From the NCBI GenBank assembly GCA_016927285.1, contig JAFGMZ010000005.1, positions 1 through 36,060 of the forward strand: DNA of 36,060 bases. Reading direction: 5' to 3'. Source of the stretch: Chlorobiaceae bacterium. Lineage in GTDB: Bacteria > Bacteroidota > Chlorobiia > Chlorobiales > Chlorobiaceae. This document shows, one piece after another, positions 17,811 to 26,570 of this stretch (positions are counted from its first letter, which is position 1; each line of letters opens with the position of its first letter). The position numbers and the translations under genes were made by a program. The notes beneath the pieces are model-generated. The model had not been told where the DNA came from. It saw nothing but the letters and a program-made list of their open reading frames with translations, and searched no databases.

Positions 17811-19262
17811 ATGAATGGCGAGAAGTCTGTTTTATTGATTTTTATCCAGGCTCAGAGCGGCGTGGATGGTGCTTCGCTTCTCGATGCGCAGTCCGGAGAG
17901 CGGAGCTTGTTCGGGGCGTTCAGGGATGCGACTATGAATGAGCTGATCAAAAGGGCCCAGTTTGCCATTCCTCCGCTTTCTCTGATGATCCTAAGTTCGA
18001 TAACTGTGTCTGGCGTGCACCAGGAGATCTGCGATCTGCGCTTTGATGCTCTTCCGCTTGAGGGGCGCTGGGATCTTGCTGGTATCAGTGTTCAGACCGG
18101 TGCGGTGAAGCCTGCTTTCGAGCTGGCAGCCAGGCTTCGGCAACAGGGTATCCGTGTTGTGCTGGGCGGCCCTTACGTTACGATTTTTCCTGAACGGTGC
18201 AGGGCGCATGCAGATGTGCTGGTTATAGGAGAGGCTGACGATGTCTGGCGCGATGTGCTTGGCGATCTCGTATCGGGAAGCCTTAAACGAGAGTACCGGG
18301 CGGACACTTTTCCCGATCTTTCTGTCGAACGGTTGGTTCATAAGGATGCGCTTCGATTGAAAAGCTATTTTACGACAAACGTCGTTCAGACTACGCGGGG
18401 GTGTCCGTACAGCTGCGATTTCTGCAATGTACATGTTTTGAACGGCCACCGGCTTCGCCATCGTCGCATCGACGATGTTGTGCGTGATGTTGAGCGATAC
18501 CTGAAGGAGGATAAGCGAATTTTCTTTTTTCTCGATGATACCGTCAATGCTGATGAGGCGTATGCTCTTGAGCTGTTCAGGGAGCTGATTCCGTTCAGGA
18601 TCCGCTGGGTAGGCCAGGCGACGACGCAGCTTGGCGAGCATCCGAGGCTGCTTGAGATGTTTGCCCGTTCGGGATGCGGGGCACTGCTTGTCGGTATCGA
18701 GAGCTTGTCGGACGGCAGCAATTTTGCTCATCGCAAATACCATAATCCTGCGATTCGCCAGGCGGAATGTATCCGTGCCATAAGAAGTGCAGGTATCTGT
18801 GTCTACGGGAGTTTCATTTTCGGTCTTGACGGCGATACTCTTGCGATGCCGGAAGCTATCGAGGCGTTTATCGCCGATACCGGTATCGATGTGCCCGGCA
18901 TCAATTTGCTTCGTCCGATACCCGGAACCGGCGTATTCAATCGGTTGGCCGATGAAGGACGGCTTTTGCACGACAGACTGAATCACGATGCGTTCAGGTT
19001 CTCCTGGGGACAGGAGATGCTTTATCGCCCCATGGGAATTTCTCTTGAAGAGTTCATTCCGGCATATACCGATTTGACCCGCAGGGTATTCACCATAGGC
19101 AATGCATTGAAAAGAGCCAGGCAGGCTCCTGTACTCAGGAGTGCGGTACTGATGTTCAATCTGCTGTATGTTCATATGTATGCGTTGTCGAGAAAGGATC
19201 TGACCCGCCAGCATGATGAACTTTCATGTTCTGCGGCCTCCGTTCCGGATGCGCTCAACTGA
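17811..19262 (+). CDS. B12-binding-type radical SAM protein of unknown substrate
   Basis: A 483-aa protein with an N-terminal cobalamin-binding-like Rossmann domain (about 55-155, including VVLGGPYVTIFPE and DVLVIGEADDVW). The radical-SAM domain carries the cluster motif CPYSCDFC (C198, C202, C205). This is the architecture of class B radical SAM methyltransferases and of BchE. Green sulfur bacteria use several such enzymes in bacteriochlorophyll c side-chain methylation (BchQ, BchR), and this may be a relative. Sequence alone does not assign it, and the classical DxHxxG cobalamin motif is not evident. It follows mutS by 10 bp, and its stop overlaps the convergent ABC transporter gene by 8 bp. 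The protein looks intact. Confidence 0.82.
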   Translation: MNGEKSVLLIFIQAQSGVDGASLLDAQSGERSLFGAFRDATMNELIKRAQFAIPPLSLMILSSITVSGVHQEICDLRFDALPLEGRWDLAGISVQTGAVKPAFELAARLRQQGIRVVLGGPYVTIFPERCRAHADVLVIGEADDVWRDVLGDLVSGSLKREYRADTFPDLSVERLVHKDALRLKSYFTTNVVQTTRGCPYSCDFCNVHVLNGHRLRHRRIDDVVRDVERYLKEDKRIFFFLDDTVNADEAYALELFRELIPFRIRWVGQATTQLGEHPRLLEMFARSGCGALLVGIESLSDGSNFAHRKYHNPAIRQAECIRAIRSAGICVYGSFIFGLDGDTLAMPEAIEAFIADTGIDVPGINLLRPIPGTGVFNRLADEGRLLHDRLNHDAFRFSWGQEMLYRPMGISLEEFIPAYTDLTRRVFTIGNALKRARQAPVLRSAVLMFNLLYVHMYALSRKDLTRQHDELSCSAASVPDALN

Positions 19263-21018
19263 GGGCAAGGATTTCTTCTTCGAGCAACTGCATGGTGTAG
19301 AGTTCGGCGTATAGCCCGTTTTTTTGCAGCAGCTCTTCATGCGTGCCGCTTTCGGCTATCGATCCTTCGCTGAGTACAAAGATGCGGTCACAGTTTTTTA
19401 CCGTCGATATCCGGTGTCCTATCAGAATGATGGTTGTGTCTGCAAGATCGTGAAGCAGCGCTTCGAAGATGTTGGCTTCGGTTGCCGTGTCAACAGCCGA
19501 GAGCGCATCGTCAAGAATCAGTATGGCAGGGTTGCGGGCAATGGCGCGGGCTATGCATGCCCGCTGTTTCTGGCCGCCTGACAGGTTGATGCCTTTTTCT
19601 CCGAGCATGGTTTTATACTGTTCGGGAAACTCCTCGATATCGCTATCGAGCATCGCGATAGTTGCAGCCTTCTTGATGGTTCCGGATTCGGCGTGTTCGT
19701 TGATGCCATATCCGATGTTATGTCCGATAGTGTCGGAAAAGAGGAAGTTGTTCTGGGGTACAAATCCGATCAGCTGTCTGAGTCGGCTGATCGGAAGGGT
19801 ACGGATATTCTGACCGTCGAGCTCGATGGTACCTTTCGTAGGGTCGTAGAGACGCGGGATAAGACTGACAAGGCTGGTTTTACCCGAACCGGTTGCTCCC
19901 ACGAACGCTGTTTTTGATCCCGGTTCAATTTTCAGGGTTATATTGTTCAAAACAGTGGTTCCGGGTTGTGACGGGTAATGAAACGAGATATTCCTGAATG
20001 ATAATTCGCCTTTTGCTTTTAAGCTGTCCGCCATTTCGGAGGCGAGCGGTTCGGGAGAGGGGATGTCGGGCTTCGTAGCCAAAATCTCGTTCAGACGGGC
20101 CTGGGCCGATGCCGCTTTCTGGATAATGCCGGTAACCCAGCCTATGGAGATGATTGGCCAGCCAAGCATGGATACATATACGATAAACTGGGTTATGTCT
20201 CCGATGGTCATTTCCCCCCTGATGGAGCTCGTGCCGCCAATCCAGATTACCGGTATGAGCGAAAATGCTGTCATAGCGGTCAGAATGGCGAAAAAGAGGG
20301 CTTGCAGTTTTCCGAGCGCAAGGTTTTTGCCGTAGTAGTCTTTGTTGAGTGTTCTGAACCGTTCGATTTCGGTCGCTTCTCTCGTATAGCTTTTCACGAT
20401 CCTGATCCCATTGAGATTTTCCTGAACCAGGTTGGTGATTTCCGCATAGCTTTCCTGAATGCTTTTCGATCGGATCTGCATGGAGCGTCCGATCCGGTAA
20501 ACCAGATAGCTGAGCAGTGGTGCGGGTAGCAGGGCAAAAAACGTAAGGGTCGGAGAGAGTGCCAACATGGCAATAACGGCAAAGACGAGCCTGAAAAAGG
20601 TGTTGATGGAGTACATGATACCTGGGCCAAGAAAGTCTCTTACCGCGTTGAGGTCGTTGGTGCCTCTTGAAATAAGATCTCCGGTGCTGGTCTTGTCGTA
20701 AAAAGTTCTGGAAAGTTGCTGCAGGTGGCTGTAATAGTCGTTTTTAAGATCGTACTCTATGTGTCGCGAAGTGACGATGACTTTCTGTCGTACGAGAAAA
20801 AGAAAGATTCCGCTGAGAAGTGCGAAAAGAACGAAGAGGCTTGCGTCGCCGAGGATGGATTCTATCCTGAACGTCCCCTGCATGGTGTCGATAGCGCTGC
20901 CGATATATTTCGGGCCGGCAACCGCAAAGATATTGGTGAGGATAATGTAGATAAATCCTTCACCGAGCTGACGTTTATACCTGAGCAGGTAAGGTTTCAG
21001 TGCGAGCAGGTTTTTCAT
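19255..21018 (-). CDS. ABC exporter, fused membrane and ATPase domains (MsbA/multidrug type)
   Basis: A 587-aa half-transporter of the type I exporter fold with six transmembrane helices in residues 20-300. The nucleotide-binding domain has Walker A GATGSGKTS (374-382), Q-loop VPQNN, signature LSGGQKQR (479-486), Walker B ILILDD (499-504) and H-loop His534. It would work as a dimer. The substrate could be lipid A or phospholipid (MsbA-like) or drugs; the sequence does not tell. The start at 21018 (MKNLLALKPYLLRYKRQ) is chosen because the 19 residues upstream look non-homologous. Its 3' end overlaps the radical-SAM gene by 8 bp tail to tail, and its start is 79 bp from the divergent MerR-type gene. 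Confidence 0.92.
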   Translation of the reverse strand: MKNLLALKPYLLRYKRQLGEGFIYIILTNIFAVAGPKYIGSAIDTMQGTFRIESILGDASLFVLFALLSGIFLFLVRQKVIVTSRHIEYDLKNDYYSHLQQLSRTFYDKTSTGDLISRGTNDLNAVRDFLGPGIMYSINTFFRLVFAVIAMLALSPTLTFFALLPAPLLSYLVYRIGRSMQIRSKSIQESYAEITNLVQENLNGIRIVKSYTREATEIERFRTLNKDYYGKNLALGKLQALFFAILTAMTAFSLIPVIWIGGTSSIRGEMTIGDITQFIVYVSMLGWPIISIGWVTGIIQKAASAQARLNEILATKPDIPSPEPLASEMADSLKAKGELSFRNISFHYPSQPGTTVLNNITLKIEPGSKTAFVGATGSGKTSLVSLIPRLYDPTKGTIELDGQNIRTLPISRLRQLIGFVPQNNFLFSDTIGHNIGYGINEHAESGTIKKAATIAMLDSDIEEFPEQYKTMLGEKGINLSGGQKQRACIARAIARNPAILILDDALSAVDTATEANIFEALLHDLADTTIILIGHRISTVKNCDRIFVLSEGSIAESGTHEELLQKNGLYAELYTMQLLEEEILALS

Positions 21019-21097
21019 CCGGTTTTTTTTTGTTCTTGCGGTTGTAATGTATAATAAAGCAAATGTAAAACACAATTTTATCGGGACAGGGAGGCAT

Positions 21098-21499
21098 ATG
21101 CCGTTTGAGACACGGAAGAGTTATTATTCGATAGGTGAGGTGAGCCGGATTGCAGGGGTGCCGGCGTATCTTCTGCGTTACTGGGAGGGTTTTTTCACTG
21201 AATTGAATCCGGCGAGGGATACTCGGGGTAATCGTCGCTACACCAATCGCGATATTGCGATGGTGCTGAATATCAAGGAGCTGGTTTACGACAAGGGTTA
21301 CAAGCTTGGTCGGGCCAGCGAACTTGTAAAGGAAGAGCCGCAGGAAGCAGATGCCGATCGGAAAACTTCGGAAATTCTTAAGTTGCAGAAACAGATAGAG
21401 CGGGAGCAGAAAAAGAGCTCGGTCGTGGAAGATCGTCGGCGGGTGCTGTTGCAGGAAATCCGTGACGAAGTGGAAGATCTGCTGCAGATGCTGGGATAG
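21098..21499 (+). CDS. MerR-family transcriptional regulator
   Basis: A 133-aa DNA-binding protein with a MerR-type winged helix at the N-terminus: YYSIGEVSRIAGVPAYLLRY, then NRRYTNRDIAMVL. A charged coiled-coil dimerisation helix follows (about 85-130). It is shorter than classical metal-sensing MerR proteins, and no Cys metal ligands are seen in the C-terminal part, so a metal-sensing role is unlikely. I start at 21098 because GGGAGG lies 5 bp upstream; the frame begins at 21047 without homology. It is divergent from the ABC exporter gene and could regulate it, but no operator is recognised. A shared bidirectional terminator separates it from fmoA. Confidence 0.88.
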   Translation: MPFETRKSYYSIGEVSRIAGVPAYLLRYWEGFFTELNPARDTRGNRRYTNRDIAMVLNIKELVYDKGYKLGRASELVKEEPQEADADRKTSEILKLQKQIEREQKKSSVVEDRRRVLLQEIRDEVEDLLQMLG

Positions 21500-21574
21500 G
21501 GTAGTGGGTCTGGAGTCGGATTGGTCGGATCAGTCCGATAAGGCTGATCTGTTGGAGGAAATCCTGTTGCAAAT

Positions 21575-21602
21575 AAAAAAGCCGGCATTTGCCGGCTTTT
21601 TT
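21575..21602. terminator. bidirectional rho-independent terminator between merR-type gene and fmoA
   Basis: AAAAAAGCCGGC-ATTT-GCCGGCTTTTTT is a near-perfect symmetrical hairpin with an A-run on the left and a T-run on the right. It can stop transcription of the regulator gene (plus) and of fmoA (minus), whose stop is 20 bp away. Confidence 0.9.
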
Positions 21603-21621
21603 ATTTCAGCTGTGAAAAAGC

Positions 21622-22722
21622 TTACTGAGCGTACAGTATTTCGAACTGGCCGCAGCCGCCTTTGCAGACGTGCTCGACCCAGCGGGCATAGGCGCCACCG
21701 CTCCAGCGGTACTCTTCGAGGTTCTGCGAGCGGAACTGAGGTGCTGCATAGCGAATTTTGTAGCCTTTGGGTAGTACGACCTTCAACTGGGTGTCTACAG
21801 TGAAGTCGTTGAATTTTCCCACCATGCCGTGGTGTACAAGCGGTATGAGCGGGTGGTTCAGAATCCTGCGGAGACCGCCGCCTGCATCTACCGATACGCC
21901 GGGGAATTCGCCGTCAACTTTCACTTCGATACCCTGAGAGTCTGAACGGAAGCCGGCTTCAACGGATGCAGGCCTGTTGAGCTTGTCCGAAGGGAAGAGT
22001 TCCGCCCAGCGGGAGATGGAATCCACAACGCCGGAACCGCCATGGGAGAAACGCCACCTTGTTACCCCTACGGGCCCTTTGTCGCTGCCCTGAGTTCCAA
22101 TGCTGTTGACCTCGATCTTTGAAATCCTCTGGCCGCCTTCGTTCAGTGCGGTGAAGGCTGGGCCGATAAACCAGAAGTCGCGGATCCAGTCGTTGAATGC
22201 GCCGGTGCTTTGTACTGCTCTTACCGTTCCTTCCCAGGTGTCGATTACATCAGGATTGTCGAGCGGCACTTTCATGATGATGTCATGGAACTGTCGGCCC
22301 TGCATGTAAATCGGATTTGGGACGTTACGGCGAACTGCGTCTGAGCGGTAGTAGTACATGTTGACAACGGAACCTTCGAAGGAGAACGAGTGGGAAAAGT
22401 CTCCTACTGAAACGGAGCCTTCGCCGACGCAGATTCTTCTTTCCTTGGTTTCATTGGCAATATCGGCCTCGACGACCAACTTGTTTTTTGTGCTGTCAAC
22501 GATCGATTCGATCACTGCCGAGAAGCGTACGAATCCTTTGGCGGGATCGAGAGGCTTGACATTGATCTTGACGTTGCAGTCGGCAGGCAGGAGAGGGCTG
22601 GCCGGAGGTACGTTGACCTTTGCGCGACCTTTTACCTTTCCCCATGAGCTCGATCCACCCTCGAGGATTATCTCATAATCCGAGTGGGCGGTGGTGGTGT
22701 CTTTTGTGCCGAAAAGAGCCAT
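21622..22722 (-). CDS. fmoA: Fenna-Matthews-Olson bacteriochlorophyll a protein
   Basis: The FMO antenna protein, a trimer that carries bacteriochlorophyll a and conducts excitation from the chlorosome baseplate to the type I reaction centre. The 366-aa product is full-length and starts MALFGTKDTTTAHSDYEI. Ligands counted with Met1 are His111, His146, His290, His297 and His298, equivalent to the published His ligands, plus Tyr16. Cys49 and Cys353, implicated in redox quenching of excitation, are present. Two further Cys stand out: Cys98 (RRICVGEG) and Cys357 (VCKGGCGQF). As I remember them, the Chlorobaculum tepidum protein has Ser and Val there, and Prosthecochloris aestuarii Ala and Thr. 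The ribosome site AAGGAGA lies 8 bp before the ATG, consistent with high expression. The terminator at 21575-21602 closes the gene. Its upstream region is shared with the divergent lnt. Confidence 0.98.
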   Translation of the reverse strand: MALFGTKDTTTAHSDYEIILEGGSSSWGKVKGRAKVNVPPASPLLPADCNVKINVKPLDPAKGFVRFSAVIESIVDSTKNKLVVEADIANETKERRICVGEGSVSVGDFSHSFSFEGSVVNMYYYRSDAVRRNVPNPIYMQGRQFHDIIMKVPLDNPDVIDTWEGTVRAVQSTGAFNDWIRDFWFIGPAFTALNEGGQRISKIEVNSIGTQGSDKGPVGVTRWRFSHGGSGVVDSISRWAELFPSDKLNRPASVEAGFRSDSQGIEVKVDGEFPGVSVDAGGGLRRILNHPLIPLVHHGMVGKFNDFTVDTQLKVVLPKGYKIRYAAPQFRSQNLEEYRWSGGAYARWVEHVCKGGCGQFEILYAQ

Positions 22723-22859
22723 AATGATTTCTCCTTTTTCTGGTGGCGTTGAAATTGGATATTTTCAGGAAGTACACGGAGTTTATTCCTGTTAAATAAC
22801 AGCTTGTAATAAATTTAAAGAATAAAAATCAATAAATAAAGGAAAATATATCTCACCCT

Positions 22860-22889
22860 TTGACTCAAATGCATTGAATAATGTATACT
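22860..22889 (+). promoter_or_regulatory. sigma-70-type promoter of lnt
   Basis: TTGACT (22860-22865) and TATACT (22884-22889) are separated by 18 bp, close to the vegetative consensus. They place a start near 22896, about 35 bp before the lnt ATG. The rest of the AT-rich 209-bp spacer must also hold the fmoA promoter on the other strand, for which I see no equally good match. Confidence 0.6.
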
Positions 22890-22931
22890 GACTGCAGCTT
22901 TTCGTTTTTCCTGTAACTTGCCAAAAAATTC

Positions 22932-24554
22932 ATGAGCGTTAAATCAGGAAAATTATACGCGACAGCTTTAGTGCCTTTTAGTTTGCCGGTCCTCAGTGGT
23001 CTTTTGCTTGGCGTATCTTTTCCGTCATATCCTTTTATCCGCCTTGAGCTACTGGCCTGGGTAGGGCTCGTGCCTCTCTTGCTTTCGCTGAAACAGGATG
23101 ATTCGTTTGGGTCGGCATATCGCAAGATCTGGCTTTCGATGTTCGTTTTTTCTGTGCTTTCGCTCTGGTGGGTTTCACTTGCCACATTGCCGGGCGGAAT
23201 TCTTACTGTTATTGCCGAGTCTTTTTTTCTGACGGTTCCTTTTCTGCCTTTTTATCTAGCTATGCGCAGTGCCGGATTCCGTTATGCATTGTTGTCTCTG
23301 CCTTTTTTCTGGACCGCATGGGAGTGGGCCTATATGGGACAGGATCTTTCGCTTGGGTGGCTCACTTTTGGCAATTCGCAGGCCAATCTTGCCGGTATGA
23401 TACAGTATGCCGATATCACTGGTGTATGGGGGGTATCGTTCTGGCTGGTTTTGTTCAATGTGCTTGTTGTGATTTACTGGATGGAAAAAGATGTTGCCGC
23501 AGTGCGGCGACGAGTTCTCGCCGCGGCGGTCGTACTGATTGCCCTGCCGTATTTTTATGGCAGGCTTGTTTTCGGAGAGCGGGTCTCTCCAGGCGATTTG
23601 TCGGGGAGCGTGAGGGTGACGCTGGTTCAGCCGAATATTGATCCTTTCAGAAAGTGGGAGTTGCATACAGGTTCCGATATGATGGGGATTTTCTATCGCA
23701 TAACCGGCCGGGCTGTTTTTCGTGAGGTTCCGGATCTGGTTATCTGGCCGGAAACCGCTATTCCTTTTTTTATTCTCGATACAAGGTATAGCGGTTATTT
23801 TCAATCGCTGTATATGGCTGTCAGGGAGTGGCGTGTCGCTTTGCTGAGCGGTTTTTCCGATATCGAGTATTACCATCCGGCTTCTGAACGGGCAAAAAGC
23901 GGAAGGGTCAAGTTCGACAGTACCACCGGTCGGCATTTCGAGACTTTCAATGCATCCCTGATGATGAACGCTGACGGACGAAAGCCGCAGGTGTATCACA
24001 AGAACCGTCTGGTTCCGTTTGCTGAGCGGGTTCCATATGTCGATTATTTTCCATGGCTTGATCGGTTTACTTTTTCACTTGCAGGTATAAGCAGCTGGGG
24101 GCGAGGTACCGATACCCCGGTCATGAAGTTCAATACGAGAAGGAATGGAACGGTGGAAACCGCGAACATCATTTGTTACGAGTCGATTTTCCCCGGTCTT
24201 GTTACCGGCTTTGTCCGCAATGGAGCGGAGTTTCTTACGCTGGTTACCAACGATGGGTGGTATGCTACATCGTATGGTCCTTACCAGCATTTGGCTATAG
24301 CAAAACTGCGCTGCATCGAGAATCGGAGGGCTATGGCGAGATGCGCCAATACCGGCATCACTGCGTTTATCGACAGGTATGGGAGGGTTTACGATGACAT
24401 GCCGTGGTGGAAAGAGGGGACCCTGACGGCAGACGTCCCTCTTTACCGCGATATGACTTTGTATACTCGCTTCCCCGATCTGTTACCTAAAACATCGGTG
24501 GCAGTTTCCGTTCTGCTTCTCGTTGTTGCGTTCTCCGGCATAGTGCGTCGGTAA
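22932..24554 (+). CDS. lnt: apolipoprotein N-acyltransferase
   Basis: Lnt is the inner-membrane enzyme that N-acylates the N-terminal Cys of lipoproteins in the last maturation step. The 540-aa protein has about seven hydrophobic helices in residues 10-215 and a periplasmic nitrilase domain (about 226-510), ending in a final helix. The catalytic Glu-Lys-Cys triad is E274 (WPETAIPFF), K357 (YHKNRLVPFAE) and C415 (IICYESIFP). Length fits the family (about 510-550). A good sigma-70-type promoter lies just upstream, and the gene is divergent from fmoA. Confidence 0.95.
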   Translation: MSVKSGKLYATALVPFSLPVLSGLLLGVSFPSYPFIRLELLAWVGLVPLLLSLKQDDSFGSAYRKIWLSMFVFSVLSLWWVSLATLPGGILTVIAESFFLTVPFLPFYLAMRSAGFRYALLSLPFFWTAWEWAYMGQDLSLGWLTFGNSQANLAGMIQYADITGVWGVSFWLVLFNVLVVIYWMEKDVAAVRRRVLAAAVVLIALPYFYGRLVFGERVSPGDLSGSVRVTLVQPNIDPFRKWELHTGSDMMGIFYRITGRAVFREVPDLVIWPETAIPFFILDTRYSGYFQSLYMAVREWRVALLSGFSDIEYYHPASERAKSGRVKFDSTTGRHFETFNASLMMNADGRKPQVYHKNRLVPFAERVPYVDYFPWLDRFTFSLAGISSWGRGTDTPVMKFNTRRNGTVETANIICYESIFPGLVTGFVRNGAEFLTLVTNDGWYATSYGPYQHLAIAKLRCIENRRAMARCANTGITAFIDRYGRVYDDMPWWKEGTLTADVPLYRDMTLYTRFPDLLPKTSVAVSVLLLVVAFSGIVRR

Positions 24555-24579
24555 GAAACGTTGTCTCAACGGAGGTTTT

Positions 24580-25755
24580 TTAATTTCCTATTCCGTATGA
24601 TCTGATTTTGCGGTAGAGGGTTCGTTCGGTGATACCAAGGGTTTTTGCCGTCAGGCGTCTGCTGTTGTTATTGGCCTTGAGTGTGTCAATGATGGTCTGT
24701 TTTTCGATCTCTTCGAGCGATGAAGCGGTTTTGCTCGTTTCCTGATGCGGTTCTTCCGGTTCTGTGGCGGAAGCTGATGGCGTTCCTGCCGTTCCGCTTG
24801 TCTGCGATACAGGTCCCGGAAGCAGAAGCGGTGTCTGACGGGGCTGGTTGTTCAGCAGCATTTGCAGGAGTTGACGAATCTCGCTCATCTCCTGGCGAAG
24901 TTGAATGATACTGCTGTAGATCATGTTCAGTTCCTGTTTTTCGGATCGGGATGGATCATGTATCAGGCTTTTGTTCCGGCTTCGCTGAATGAGATGTTTT
25001 TCGAGGATCTCCGGCGTTATTTTGCGTCCTTTTTCGAGGACAAGCAGCGAATCGATAAGGTTTCGCAGTTCGCGGATGTTGCCGGGCCATGGATAACGAA
25101 GGAGCATGTCGGCGGCTTCTGCGGTGAATCCTTCGAAGGTTATGGCCTGACGTTGTTCTGATTCGCGGACAAAATGTTCGGTCAGTATCAGAATGTCCCG
25201 ACCTCGTTCACGCAATGGCGGAAGCTGGAGTTCGACGCTTCTGAGTCGGTAGTAGAGATCTTCACGGAATTTGTTTTCTGCTACTTCCTGGTAGAGATTT
25301 CTGTTTGTCGCTGCAATAACCCGTGCATCTGAATAGATGGTTTCGGAGGCGCCGACTCTCTGGAATTCTCCGCTTTCCAGAACTCGAAGGAATTTGACCT
25401 GCGTTTCGGGAGGCAATTCGCCGATTTCGTCCAGGAAAATGGTGCCGCGGTCAGCGCTTTCAAAGTATCCTTTCCGTGCCTGTACGGCGCCGGTAAACGA
25501 TCCTTTTTCATGGCCGAACAGTTCTGATTCAAGCAGTCCCGAGGGAATAGCTCCGCAATTGACGGGGATGAAGTTTTTTCCTGACCGTTTGCTGTTTTCG
25601 TGGATGAACCTGGCGAGAACCTCTTTTCCGGAACCGGTTTCGCCGGTTATCAGCACGCTGATATCCGTTTCGGCTACCTGCAGGGCAAGTTCCCGGAGAT
25701 GGATCATAAGGCTGGACTGACCGAGAAGCTGGTTGTGTTCTTTTGCGGGTTTCAT
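24580..25755 (-). CDS. sigma-54-dependent transcriptional activator without receiver domain
   Basis: A 391-aa bacterial enhancer-binding protein that remodels RpoN-RNA polymerase by ATP hydrolysis. The AAA+ domain starts almost at the N-terminus: Walker A GETGSGKE (38-45), sigma-54 contact loop GSFTGA (85-90), Walker B TIFLDEIGE (105-113) and YRLRSVELQLPPLRERGRDI. A linker with a likely coiled coil follows (about 275-305, LRQEMSEIRQLLQMLL), then a Pro/Ser/Thr-rich stretch and a Fis-type helix-turn-helix at the end (RRLTAKTLGITERTLYRKI). No receiver, GAF or PAS domain is present, so activity may be set by expression or a partner protein. The contact loop is GSFTGA rather than GAFTGA, a known tolerated variant. 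It lies 21 bp downstream of the SPOR-domain gene on the same strand. Confidence 0.93.
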   Translation of the reverse strand: MKPAKEHNQLLGQSSLMIHLRELALQVAETDISVLITGETGSGKEVLARFIHENSKRSGKNFIPVNCGAIPSGLLESELFGHEKGSFTGAVQARKGYFESADRGTIFLDEIGELPPETQVKFLRVLESGEFQRVGASETIYSDARVIAATNRNLYQEVAENKFREDLYYRLRSVELQLPPLRERGRDILILTEHFVRESEQRQAITFEGFTAEAADMLLRYPWPGNIRELRNLIDSLLVLEKGRKITPEILEKHLIQRSRNKSLIHDPSRSEKQELNMIYSSIIQLRQEMSEIRQLLQMLLNNQPRQTPLLLPGPVSQTSGTAGTPSASATEPEEPHQETSKTASSLEEIEKQTIIDTLKANNNSRRLTAKTLGITERTLYRKIRSYGIGN

Positions 25756-25776
25756 GAAAAACAGGTTCCGTAATCG

Positions 25777-26478
25777 TTACTGCAGGAGGGGTACTGCGAT
25801 GGATTCGAATGGTATCGATCGGGCGGCTTCGAGCGCCTGGTTTTCGGATTGCCAGGTCTGCAGCAGCCTGACTTTGTGCATGCTTCCGTCCTGAATTATC
25901 GCTATCTGACCGTAAGAAGAGAGCTGTGCGGCGAGTTTGACGGCATTATCCCGGTTGCCGAAGCTGCCGAACTGGAGGGCGAAGAGTGCATGCGCTGAAT
26001 CGTCTAGCGCAGTTGGTGCCATTGTGGGTTTGACGGTCTTTATTTCGGATCGGTCTGGCTGGATTGCTTCGGGAAGTTTCTCTGATGGCTTCGATACTGC
26101 GGTCGGAGGCGCGGCCATGGGCGGAACAGTCGTCGCAAACGCGAGCGGCTGGTTCAGAGCGAACCGGAACGAAGAGATTCTTGACCTGCTGAGGTTGTCC
26201 AGAGAGGGATCGGGGTATTCTTCAAGTTGTTTCCTGTAAAGGTATGCCGCCTGGGGACCGTCTTCGGTGAGCAGCGCGTCGACAACCAGTTTTTCTGAAG
26301 GTATGGAGAGGTTCTTCCGGATATTTTCTAACAAATAAAGCTTATCTTCCTGCACATATTGCAGTATCTGGGGTGCGTAGGAGGTCTGCGTTGCCTGAAG
26401 CTCATGTCGCGGGCAGATGAATGTATCAGTCAGCGCGAGGGTCAGGATAGTTAAGTATCGAAGAAAAGATGCAGACAT
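25777..26478 (-). CDS. SPOR-domain protein, exported
   Basis: A 233-aa protein with an N-terminal hydrophobic signal or anchor (LRYLTILTLALTDTFI). A short helical segment follows, then a Pro/Ala-rich linker (about 120-160), and a C-terminal SPOR domain (about 163-233, starting ALFALQFGSFGNRDNAVKLA). SPOR domains bind denuded peptidoglycan glycan strands, often at division sites, so a cell-wall or envelope role is likely. It is upstream of, and probably co-transcribed with, the sigma-54 activator gene (21-bp gap). The N-terminal part before the linker is not recognised. Confidence 0.8.
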   Translation of the reverse strand: MSASFLRYLTILTLALTDTFICPRHELQATQTSYAPQILQYVQEDKLYLLENIRKNLSIPSEKLVVDALLTEDGPQAAYLYRKQLEEYPDPSLDNLSRSRISSFRFALNQPLAFATTVPPMAAPPTAVSKPSEKLPEAIQPDRSEIKTVKPTMAPTALDDSAHALFALQFGSFGNRDNAVKLAAQLSSYGQIAIIQDGSMHKVRLLQTWQSENQALEAARSIPFESIAVPLLQ

Positions 26479-26570
26479 CGTTGTGACACGGTAGAGTTGG
26501 TTGAAATGATGCGCTTGCCATCCTGTTTCAATATGCCAAATATTTTTTTTTCTTTAACCATACTATCCGC

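Noticed and set aside
17991-19214. 407-aa minus-strand open frame opposite the radical-SAM gene
   Set aside because: It is long only because of codon bias on the other strand; the plus-strand protein has the CxxxCxxC motif and a proper domain order.
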